Assembly (NCBI GenBank): GCA_005879535.1
Contig: VBKI01000047.1
Location: 160,101-224,100, forward strand
DNA from: Deltaproteobacteria bacterium
GTDB lineage: Bacteria; Myxococcota; Myxococcia; Myxococcales; 40CM-4-68-19
Reading direction: 5' to 3'
Length of the DNA: 64,000 bases
Shown here: positions 57,275 through 64,000 of the stretch, piece after piece
How positions within the stretch are numbered: the stretch's first letter is position 1
Layout: each line of letters starts with the position of its first letter
Translations under genes and position numbers: made by a program
Notes under the pieces: model-generated
What the model was told of the DNA's origin: nothing
Databases searched by the model: none
What the model saw: the letters and a program-made list of their open reading frames with translations, nothing else

Positions 57275-58054
57275 TCAGTTCTTGTGGTCGCGGGACGCCG
57301 TCTTGTCGACCGCACCGGATTCCGGAGCCGCCTTGTCGCATGCCGGAGGGACCTTCTCCGCCGCCTTGCCCGCTTTGGGCTTCGCCGGACAAGGCGCGGC
57401 CAGTGGCTTCGGGCTCGCCGGCGCCGCATTGACCACCGTCGTCGTCGGCGGTGGCGCAGCCAGCACCACCGTGGTCGGCGGCGGTGGAGCCGCCGGCTGG
57501 CTCGCGCTGCGCTGATCGCTTTCCGTCTTCGCCGTCCCGGTGCTCGTCGCCGTCGCGACGGCCGACGGAGTCGGCTTCTTCGCAGCCTCGCCGAGCGCGG
57601 TGATCATCTTGTCGCTGCTCTGCTCGAGGAACTCGCGGTCCTTGTCGCTCGCGTTGCGGAGCTTCTCCCGATCCTGGCTCAGGTCCGAGAGCCGCGACTT
57701 GAGCGCATCGTTCTGCACCTCGAGTCCGAGCGCCGACGCCGCCTGGCTCATGCAGATCTTCGAGATCTGCTCGTCCGACTCGGGCGGCGGAATGGGCTCG
57801 TTCCGCGTCCACGCCGCGAGCGCGCGGTTCTCCCACCGGTAGTCCGCCTGGGCCATGCATTCCTGCACGAGCCGCGCGAGCCGGTCCTCGGCCCACTCCG
57901 GCCGCTGCTTGCTGCAGAAGCCGAGCTCTTCGGTCGTCCCCCCGAGCGTCCGTTCCGTCTGCTTCACCCAGCAGCCTTCGCGCTGGACCATCTTCACCGA
58001 CGTACACGCCAACAGCGCGCAGGACAGCGCCGCCATTTCCGCGATCTTCCTCAT
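57275..58054 (-). CDS. predicted lipoprotein with coiled coil and Pro/Ala-rich tail
   Basis: 259-residue protein. The start MRKIAEMAALSCALLACTS has a lipobox LLAC (Cys 17). Residues 20-115 contain four Cys in a compact part (EGCWVKQTERTLGG, ELGFCSKQRPEW, RLVQECMAQADYRWENRAL, ISKICMSQ), then a coiled coil (NDALKSRLSDLSQDREKLRNASDKDREFL) and a low-complexity Pro/Ala/Lys tail of about 100 residues. Wall- or envelope-associated. Not a known family to me. Confidence 0.7.
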   Translation of the reverse strand: MRKIAEMAALSCALLACTSVKMVQREGCWVKQTERTLGGTTEELGFCSKQRPEWAEDRLARLVQECMAQADYRWENRALAAWTRNEPIPPPESDEQISKICMSQAASALGLEVQNDALKSRLSDLSQDREKLRNASDKDREFLEQSSDKMITALGEAAKKPTPSAVATATSTGTAKTESDQRSASQPAAPPPPTTVVLAAPPPTTTVVNAAPASPKPLAAPCPAKPKAGKAAEKVPPACDKAAPESGAVDKTASRDHKN

Positions 58055-58132
58055 GGTTCCCCCCTTCCGTCCTGTTCCGAACGATGGGGATGGAGGCGCG
58101 CGGGCGCACGGTCTGTCGGGGACCGGACAGAC

Positions 58133-58681
58133 TCAGCGCGCTGCGCGGAGCTGCTCGATCAGGTACGAGAGACCGAGCGAGCGCTCCGGATGGTTGCGCA
58201 GCGCCTCGATGGCGGCGCGCACGCGCGCCAGGGTCTCGGCGCCGAGCGCGCGCTCGATCTCCTGCAGGTGACGCTTCGTCGCCTGCTGCTCGCGGGCTCG
58301 ACGGCGCCACGCGGGATCCCACAGATCGTCCAGGTGCGTGAGCCATTCCGTGCTGGCCACCGCCGCCCACTCACCGGCGTCGAACCAGACTCCGGCGCAG
58401 GCGGGGCAGCGGTCGAGATGGAAAGGATGCGTCCCTTCGACGCGCGCGCGCACGAGCAGACCGAGGCACCCCGGGCAGAATCCCGGTAATCCGTCGGCAC
58501 CGGGAGGCACCCCGTCGCTGTCCGACGAGGGCGGCACGACGTGCTGCTCGATCGCGTCGTGCGGCAGCCACACGCCCCGGCAAGTCACGCAGCGCGAAGG
58601 CGGTATGACGTCGGGATCGCTGACCCGGTCGGGAGCGAGCGCCGCGAGCGTCGCCGTCTTGCACTTCGGGCACGGTCGCAT
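58133..58681 (-). CDS. double zinc-ribbon (zf-TFIIB-like) protein
   Basis: 182-residue protein with two zinc ribbons: CPKC...CVTCRGVWLP near the N-terminus and CPGC...CPACAGVWFDAGEW at about 65-105, the latter matching the zf-TFIIB pattern (CxxC, GxWFDxGE). The C-terminal half is helical and basic. I use the ATG at 58681, which starts just before the first CxxC; an in-frame TTG at 58717 has no ribosome binding site. Role unknown. Confidence 0.82.
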   Translation of the reverse strand: MRPCPKCKTATLAALAPDRVSDPDVIPPSRCVTCRGVWLPHDAIEQHVVPPSSDSDGVPPGADGLPGFCPGCLGLLVRARVEGTHPFHLDRCPACAGVWFDAGEWAAVASTEWLTHLDDLWDPAWRRRAREQQATKRHLQEIERALGAETLARVRAAIEALRNHPERSLGLSYLIEQLRAAR

Positions 58682-58750
58682 CGCGCGAGCGTCGCTTCTT
58701 GCCGCGATGCGTTTCAAGTGGACGGTGTGGTCGGCTCCACCACCCCGGAC

Positions 58751-59743
58751 TCATGCCTTGGGAGCGAGCGCGACCGCCTGCCGCAGCGCCTCCACCATGC
58801 TCCGTTCGTCCGCCTGGCCGGTGCCGGCAATGTCGAAAGCGGTGCCGTGATCGACCGACGTGCGCACGAACGGGAGCCCGACGGTGACGTTCACTCCCGC
58901 CTCGAGCCCGAGCACCTTCACCGGCCCGTGGCCTTGGTCGTGGTACATCGCGACTACCAGGTCGAAATCGCCCCGGCCGGCGCGGAAGAAGAGCGTATCC
59001 GCGGGCAGGGGGCCTTCGACCCCGATCCCGCGCTGGCGCAGCGACTCGATGGCCGGGCCGATCTTCTTCTCTTCCTCGCCGCGCCCGAACAGCCCGTGCT
59101 CGCCCGCGTGCGGGTTGATCCCGCACACCGCGATCCGCGGACGCGTGATTCCGGCGCGCCCCAGCGCTTCGTGCCCGCGCCGGATCGTGCGTTCCACCAG
59201 GCCGGGCTCGATCTTCTCGATCGCGTCGAGGAGCCCGATGTGCGTGGTGACGTGGATCACCCGCATCTTGGGCGTCATCAGCATCATCGAGACTTCCGGC
59301 GTGTTCGAGAGCTTCGCCAGGAGCTCGGTATGCCCGGGGTAGACGTGCCCTCCCGCATGCAGGGCTTCCTTGTTCAGGGGCGCAGTGCAGATGGCGGCGA
59401 TCTTTCCTGCCGTCGCCAGCTCCACCGCGCGGGCGATGAAGTGGTAAGCCGCGTTTCCCGCTGCCGCCGACAGCTTCCCGAAGGGAAGATCCTCGGGCAC
59501 CAGCGCGATGTCGATACAGTCGATCTCGCCGAAACGCCGGCCGGCGTTCGCAGGGTCCGGCACCGCGTGTATGGAGGTCCTGGCGCCGACGATCTCCGCC
59601 GCCTTGCGCAGGCGCCTGGCGTCGCCGATGACGACGGGACGGCACCATTCGTAGACCCCTTTCACGCCCAGGGCTTTGACGATGATCTCGGGACCGATCC
59701 CGGCGGCATCGCCCATCGTGATTCCGACGACCGGAGTTGCCAT
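58751..59743 (-). CDS. PdxA-family dehydrogenase, likely D-threonate/D-erythronate 4-phosphate dehydrogenase
   Basis: 330-residue PdxA-like NAD-dependent dehydrogenase/decarboxylase. VVGITMGDAAGIGPEIIVKAL, TAPLNKEALHAGGHVYPGHTELLA, HVTTHIGLLDAI and AMYHDQGHGPVKVLG include the metal His residues. Next to a four-carbon acid sugar kinase and a sugar-acid permease, it is more likely the PdxA2-type enzyme that oxidises 4-phospho-D-threonate or -erythronate, yielding dihydroxyacetone phosphate, than the PLP biosynthetic PdxA. ATG at 59743 overlaps the kinase stop (TGATG). Confidence 0.9.
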   Translation of the reverse strand: MATPVVGITMGDAAGIGPEIIVKALGVKGVYEWCRPVVIGDARRLRKAAEIVGARTSIHAVPDPANAGRRFGEIDCIDIALVPEDLPFGKLSAAAGNAAYHFIARAVELATAGKIAAICTAPLNKEALHAGGHVYPGHTELLAKLSNTPEVSMMLMTPKMRVIHVTTHIGLLDAIEKIEPGLVERTIRRGHEALGRAGITRPRIAVCGINPHAGEHGLFGRGEEEKKIGPAIESLRQRGIGVEGPLPADTLFFRAGRGDFDLVVAMYHDQGHGPVKVLGLEAGVNVTVGLPFVRTSVDHGTAFDIAGTGQADERSMVEALRQAVALAPKA

Positions 59744-60939
59744 CAAGTGCTCCTCGTGCCGAGCGCTGCCCGGCAGCGCTTCAGCGTGGACGGGTTCCCG
59801 AATGCTCCCGCCTTGGTGACGACGGCCAGCGGAGGCTCGGTATCGGTGATGCCGATCGGGACACCGGGTTCCACTTCCCCTGCCAGCCAGACGCCGCTCG
59901 CGCCGAGCGCAGCCAGGAGCGCCCGGGCGATGTCGCCGCCGGTAGCGATGGCCCCGGCAACGCGGCCGACGAGCGGAGCCGCCAACCTGGCCAGGGCCGT
60001 CGCCAGGCGAAGCGAATGGGAGAGGTCGACCTCGTCGCCGGCGCCGATGATCAAGACGACGTCGCGGCCCGCCTCCAGGGCATTGCGAGCCTCCGGCACC
60101 TCGCGCTCGGAGAACAGCGCATCCGCCGCGAGCTCGATGCACGCCGTCCCAGGCTGCGCGCAGAGCTCGCGCGCCTGCTCTCGCGCCACCGAGGATCGGC
60201 TGCCGACCAGCGCCAGCACCGGCCCTTCGCGAGGAGCAAAGCGGCGCGCGGCGGTGGTGGCCGGGCGCAAGCGAAGCGCGGCCGGCAAGTGACGCGCGAG
60301 TCCGCCGGAGCCGACCCAGACGACCGCGGCGTCGAGACGGGCGCCCGCTTCGGCTACGTGGCGCAGATCCTCCTCGCGGTCGGCGTCGCAGACGATGGCC
60401 TCCGCTCCGCGCGGAAGCATTTCGCTGCGGACGGCCTCCAGGTCGGCTCCCGCCACGCGCAGGCCGCAGGCCCGGAGCTGACTGGCGATGTCAGCGGGGC
60501 CGGTCATCCCCGACTTGCGCCAGACTTCGGTGCGCTCCAGCAGGACGCCATCCACGAACACCCTGCCGCCACTGGTCGTGCGGCCGAGCGCAGGGAACGC
60601 GGGGGCTGCGATGACCACGGGTCGTCGCCCCGCTTCCTTCCCGGCGGCGACCGCGGCGGCTACTTCTTCGCCGACGTGGCCGCGCAAGGTGGAATCGATC
60701 TTCTTGTACAGCGTCCGCGCGCCCCGTCCCCAGGCATCCTTCGCGGCTGCATGAACACGCCGGGACGCCTCCTCCGGCGAGGCCGCACGGCTGTCCGTAT
60801 CCAGCGCAAGCACCTGCGCGTCGCCGGGCGGCGGTCCTTTTCCGAAAGCCACGAAGGTGGGCAAACCGGCGAGAGCAAACGCAATCCCGCAATCCGCTGC
60901 GCCGGTCAGATCGTCGGCGATGATGGTCAGCTCCGGCAT
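59743..60939 (-). CDS. four-carbon acid sugar kinase (DUF1537; DtnK/DenK-like)
   Basis: 398-residue kinase that phosphorylates D-threonate, D-erythronate or a related acid. N-terminal domain: LTIIADDLTGAADCGIAFALAG (signature Asp-Asp-Thr-Gly), LDTDSRA, YKKIDSTLRGHVGEE and VIAAPAFPALGRTT. C-terminal domain: VLALVGSRSSV, and AIATGGDIARALLAALGASGV then PGVPIG near the nucleotide site. Coupled to the PdxA-like gene; 3 bases separate it from the permease gene upstream. The ligand (threonate versus erythronate) is not resolvable. Confidence 0.92.
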   Translation of the reverse strand: MPELTIIADDLTGAADCGIAFALAGLPTFVAFGKGPPPGDAQVLALDTDSRAASPEEASRRVHAAAKDAWGRGARTLYKKIDSTLRGHVGEEVAAAVAAGKEAGRRPVVIAAPAFPALGRTTSGGRVFVDGVLLERTEVWRKSGMTGPADIASQLRACGLRVAGADLEAVRSEMLPRGAEAIVCDADREEDLRHVAEAGARLDAAVVWVGSGGLARHLPAALRLRPATTAARRFAPREGPVLALVGSRSSVAREQARELCAQPGTACIELAADALFSEREVPEARNALEAGRDVVLIIGAGDEVDLSHSLRLATALARLAAPLVGRVAGAIATGGDIARALLAALGASGVWLAGEVEPGVPIGITDTEPPLAVVTKAGAFGNPSTLKRCRAALGTRST

Positions 60940-60942
60940 GCT

Positions 60943-61947
60943 TCACACCGAGGCCGTTTCCGCCTGCGCCTGCGTCAGACGCTCCTTTGGAGCCCCGGGG
61001 CGGCCGACCCGCCGATACCACCACGCGGTCACGATCGGCACCAGGATGGCGGTGACGACCACGCTCGTCGCCACCAGCACCGTGGCGGACGCCGCCGCGG
61101 GTTTGTACACCGGGTTCGCGGCGGCCACGATGGCCGGCACGGCCGCGGCGTTGCCCGCGGTCGAGGCTGCCGCCAGCCCGGCGACTCCGTTCCCGCCGGT
61201 CAGCCGGTCCACGACGAACAGCGCGGCGCCCGTGACGATCACCACTGCCACGCCGAGGAAGATCCCCAACAGGCCCGCCTTCCACACTACCGTCAGATCG
61301 ATGTTCGCCCCCAGCGCAAAGGCGAAGAAGGGAATCATCACCGGCACGGCGCGCGCGAGGAAGTCCCGCATCTCCCGATCGAGATTGCCGAGGATCATGC
61401 CGATCGCGAGCGGGAGGATGGCGCCCACCAGCGCTTGCCAGGGAAAGGCCGAGAGGCCGGCCACGCCGAGGGTCACCATGGTGAGGAACGGACCGGATTC
61501 GACGCTCATGATCGAGTATGCCGCGACGTCGCGCGCGCTCCCGAACTGCCCCATCAAGGCCATGTAGAGGCCCCCGTTGGTATCGTTCATCGCCGCCACG
61601 ACCGCCAGCGTCGAGAGACCGGCGAGCACGCCCGCGGTCACCGGCGCTTCACCCCAGATCCGTCCGAGGATGATTCCGGCGATCACCGCTACGCTCACCT
61701 TCGCGGCGAAGAGCGCTCCGCCTTTCTTCACGATGTAGGGAGTCGCACGGAACTCGATGGTCGCGCCCATGCAGACGTAGAACACCGCGAGGATGGTCAG
61801 CGCGCCGGTGAAGAGCGCGCCGGTGAACGAGCCGAAGAAGGTGGGGGTGCCCGGCGCGAGAGTGCGGATGATGGCGCCGAAGAAGAGCGGGACGATCATC
61901 ATCCCGCCCGGGACGCCCTCGATCGTGCGCTTGATGGGGACCTGCAT
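60943..61947 (-). CDS. KdgT-like 2-keto-3-deoxygluconate/sugar-acid permease
   Basis: 334-residue KdgT family transporter with about ten helices. [49 protein letters not shown] and [19 protein letters not shown] are the family signatures. Proton-coupled uptake of a sugar acid; in this operon probably D-threonate or D-erythronate. The ATG at 61947 follows GGAGG by 7 bases. It is the first gene of the module, and the 137 bases to the divergent desaturase gene should hold its promoter. Confidence 0.92.
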   Translation of the reverse strand: MQVPIKRTIEGVPGGMMIVPLFFGAIIRTLAPGTPTFFGSFTGALFTGALTILAVFYVCMGATIEFRATPYIVKKGGALFAAKVSVAVIAGIILGRIWGEAPVTAGVLAGLSTLAVVAAMNDTNGGLYMALMGQFGSARDVAAYSIMSVESGPFLTMVTLGVAGLSAFPWQALVGAILPLAIGMILGNLDREMRDFLARAVPVMIPFFAFALGANIDLTVVWKAGLLGIFLGVAVVIVTGAALFVVDRLTGGNGVAGLAAASTAGNAAAVPAIVAAANPVYKPAAASATVLVATSVVVTAILVPIVTAWWYRRVGRPGAPKERLTQAQAETASV

Positions 61948-62084
61948 GCGAGGCCTCCGTGCGATGGCCTTCGAACAGACTGCGGATGCAGCCGCAAAAT
62001 CGCCAGAGCGTCCCGAGGGATTACGTGACAACCGAATGACACCCGTGCTCTAAGTTGCCTCCCTCCCCCTCAGGAGAGCCCCGG

Positions 62085-62939
62085 ATGCTACGCTACCGCG
62101 CGGACCGTAGAACGCTCGCCTATCTAGCCCTGACGACGTTGCTCACGGCCGTGAACTGGACGCTCGGGGCCGTGCACCCGGTCCTCTACCCGGTCACGCT
62201 GTTCATGTTCTTCACCACCGCGGTGATCAGTCACAACCACAATCATCTCGGGATGTGGAAGTCCAAGGGCCTGAATCTCCTGACCAGCTACTGGATCGCG
62301 ATCTTCTACGGCCATCCGGCCGTCGCCTGGGTGCCGACGCACAACCAGATCCACCACAAGCTCAACAACAAGCCCGGGGACAGCTCGCGCTCTCCCAAGT
62401 GGTTCGAGGGGAACCACCTGGCTGCCCTGCTGGTGTATCCGACCCTGACGAACCTGGCGCAGACGAAGGACATCAATGCCTTCCTCAAGGACCTGTGGAA
62501 GCGCGATCGCGCGGCGTTCTACTCCGCCGCATCCGAGTACGCGGTCTTCTTCGGGAGCATGGCGGCGCTCTTCGTCGCCGACTGGCGCAAGACCCTGCTC
62601 TTCTTCTTCATTCCGCAGCAGGTCGCGCTCTTCTCCATCCAGGTGGTGAACTACCTGCAGCACATCGAAACTGACGCCGACAGCCAGTGGAACCACTCCC
62701 GGAACTTCATCTCGCGGACGCTGAACGCGTTGCTCTTCAACAACGGCTATCACACCGTCCACCACCTCAAGCCCGGCGTTCACTGGTCCGAGCTCCCGCA
62801 CCTGCACAGCCAGCACGCCGCCTCGATTCATTCCTCCCTGCTGGTCGAGTCCTGGCTGCGGTACGTGGGCTACACGTACTTCGTACGTCCGCTTCTCCGA
62901 CAGAGGGCGCCGGCGCTTCCCGCCGAAGAGGTGCTCTAG
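62085..62939 (+). CDS. membrane fatty acid desaturase
   Basis: 284-residue membrane di-iron desaturase. Histidine boxes SHNHNH (49-54), HNQIHH (86-91) and NGYHTVHH near residue 230 are complete. Four or so helices surround them. It would introduce a double bond into membrane or carrier-bound acyl chains. The ATG at 62085 has AGGAGAG upstream (62072); the frame extends 10 codons before. An acyl carrier protein follows, which hints at an ACP-linked substrate. Confidence 0.9.
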   Translation: MLRYRADRRTLAYLALTTLLTAVNWTLGAVHPVLYPVTLFMFFTTAVISHNHNHLGMWKSKGLNLLTSYWIAIFYGHPAVAWVPTHNQIHHKLNNKPGDSSRSPKWFEGNHLAALLVYPTLTNLAQTKDINAFLKDLWKRDRAAFYSAASEYAVFFGSMAALFVADWRKTLLFFFIPQQVALFSIQVVNYLQHIETDADSQWNHSRNFISRTLNALLFNNGYHTVHHLKPGVHWSELPHLHSQHAASIHSSLLVESWLRYVGYTYFVRPLLRQRAPALPAEEVL

Positions 62940-63033
62940 TCTCTTCCAGGGGTGCGTCCACGTGCGCGAAGCAGCGCGCACGTGACCGTCCAATCCTTTA
63001 CAGCGGCGGCGTTCACCGTCGACTATCACTGGA

Positions 63034-63345
63034 ATGGGCCGGCCGCCCGAGCGAGGTGCCGTTCTGGTTTCGCGATCCCGCAAGCAGGATCCCGAGCTGT
63101 TCCCCCAGGTGCGCGGCGCCCTCGAGGTGCTCGTTCCGAAGAAGCTGCGCCGCCGGATTACCCCCCAGGCGTCGATCCTCGCCGATCTCGGTCTCGACTC
63201 GCTCAAGGTGGTCGAGCTGACCATGCTGCTCGAGAAGCAGCTCGGCCGTCCCGTCTTCCTGCCGGAGTGGATTGCCAGCGTCGAAGATCCCGCCGACCTG
63301 ACTGTCGAGTCGCTCGCCCGCTTTCTCGCCGCAGACAAAAGATGA
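63034..63345 (+). CDS. acyl carrier protein
   Basis: 103-residue carrier protein. The 4'-phosphopantetheine Ser 56 is in the motif DLGLDSLKVVELTMLLEKQLGR. The first 25 residues are basic and longer than in housekeeping ACP, so this is a dedicated carrier of a secondary pathway. The start is uncertain. The stop overlaps the ATG of the crotonase gene (ATGA). Confidence 0.87.
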   Translation: MGRPPERGAVLVSRSRKQDPELFPQVRGALEVLVPKKLRRRITPQASILADLGLDSLKVVELTMLLEKQLGRPVFLPEWIASVEDPADLTVESLARFLAADKR

Positions 63346-64000
63346 TTGCTGGTTGCACTGGCTCGCTGCGCGGCGGGATCCTCTACCTGACCCTCGACAC
63401 GCGCGGCTCGTCCGTGAACGTCTTCACGCCGGCGGTCGCGCTGGAGCTGGAGCGCGAGCTCCAGGCCGGACTCGACGCGGGAGCGCGGGCGGTGGTGCTG
63501 CGGAGCGCCAAGCCCGGCAGCTTCGTGAACGGAGTCGGGCTCTTGCTCGCTGCTTCGTCCCACGCGGAAGGGGCCGCGATGGAGCGCGCCCGGACGCTGC
63601 AGCGCTGTTACGAGCGGCTGGCGGCGGCGCCGGTTCCGACCATCGCGGCCATCGAGGGGAACTGCTACGGCTGCGGGCTCGAGCTCGCGCTGACCTGCGA
63701 CTACCGCATCGCCCGCGACAGCTACGACACGCACTTCTACATGCCGGAGCTGCGCGACTACGCGTTCATTCCCCTCTTCGGCGGAACGCAGCGCCTCCCC
63801 CTCCTCCTCGGCCTTCGCAACGGAATGCAAATGCTCCTCGGCGAGCGGATCGGCGCCCGCCGCGCAATGCGCATCGGTCTCGTCGATCGCCTCGCCGCCG
63901 GCGAGAGCGTCCAGGGGACCGTGGGTGCGTTGCTCTCGCGGTTGCGGGAAGCTGGCTGGCCCAAGCGCTCTCCGGGCGCGGCGAGGAAGTCGCCGCCGCC
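63342..64000 (+). CDS. enoyl-CoA hydratase/isomerase (crotonase) family, incomplete
   Basis: At least 219 residues of a crotonase-fold protein; the 3' end lies outside the window. Seen: SLRGGILYLTLDTRGSSVNVFT, RAVVLRSAKPGSFVNGVGLLLAA (oxyanion/adenine-binding region) and AAIEGNCYGCGLELALTCDYRIA, the family signature with Cys in place of the usual Gly. This start resembles the N-terminal domain of fused FadB/FadJ proteins, but such a fusion cannot be seen here. Coupled to the acyl carrier protein gene. Confidence 0.88.
   Translation, partial: MIAGCTGSLRGGILYLTLDTRGSSVNVFTPAVALELERELQAGLDAGARAVVLRSAKPGSFVNGVGLLLAASSHAEGAAMERARTLQRCYERLAAAPVPTIAAIEGNCYGCGLELALTCDYRIARDSYDTHFYMPELRDYAFIPLFGGTQRLPLLLGLRNGMQMLLGERIGARRAMRIGLVDRLAAGESVQGTVGALLSRLREAGWPKRSPGAARKSPP

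Overview
The window is a high-GC, gene-dense bacterial chromosome segment with no stretch over 300 bases lacking a gene. Codon use, very frequent 4-base stop/start overlaps (ATGA or GTGA), a serine/threonine kinase with TPR repeats, many small lipoproteins, GAF/PAS and CHASE hybrid kinases and a gas vesicle cluster fit a soil or sediment member of the Myxococcota (former Deltaproteobacteria). This placement is inferred; no rRNA or universal marker gene is present. No tRNA, rRNA, CRISPR array, insertion sequence or prophage was seen.

Layout. 1-2.3 kb: Ku (NHEJ, runs off the left edge), a STAS-like protein and a YihY membrane protein. 2.3-7.0 kb: a coupled alpha-glucan set (GH57-type DUF3536 enzyme, GH15 glucoamylase-like enzyme, small membrane protein). 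7.1-10.2 kb: hemerythrin, a ligase-associated metallo-beta-lactamase exonuclease and an ATP-dependent DNA ligase. 10.2-18.5 kb (minus): a gas vesicle operon (gvpJ, gvpA, three gvpF/L, gvpG, gvpM/S-type, gvpK) carrying an internal histidine kinase/response regulator pair and a double-domain ArsA-like ATPase. 18.6-25.6 kb: mixed functions and more DNA repair (UdgX uracil-DNA glycosylase, a fused alkyltransferase/AlkA glycosylase), pirin, a SelW-like selenoprotein with an in-frame UGA, thioredoxin and a ParB-like protein. 25.6-36.1 kb: a CHASE hybrid kinase, a methyltransferase, haloalkane dehalogenase, a B12-binding radical SAM protein, a P-loop kinase, an Lrp regulator with an aminotransferase, quinone oxidoreductase and ornithine cyclodeaminase. 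36.2-40.5 kb: an RND efflux pump and adaptor.

40.6-50.0 kb (minus) is the most unusual region. It is a ten-gene, tightly overlapping operon that encodes a MotA-type and a MotB-type stator, a single polypeptide joining a FliF C-terminal-like periplasmic segment and membrane anchor to a FliG-like torque domain, a TonB/AgmX-like protein, lipoproteins, TPR proteins and outer-membrane barrels. There are no rod, hook, filament or export genes. I read it as a stator-driven, envelope-spanning machine derived from flagellar parts, and I do not know a description of it.

50.2-58.7 kb: a head-GIN adhesin-like protein, a secreted Ig-fused NUC1 nuclease, a small barrel protein, a histone-deacetylase-like hydrolase, a Ser/Thr kinase with TPRs coupled to a cupredoxin-like protein, a lipoprotein and a zinc-ribbon protein. 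58.7-61.9 kb: a KdgT-type permease, four-carbon acid sugar kinase and PdxA-like dehydrogenase, which together form a D-threonate/D-erythronate catabolic module. 62.1-64 kb: fatty acid desaturase, acyl carrier protein and a crotonase that runs off the right edge.
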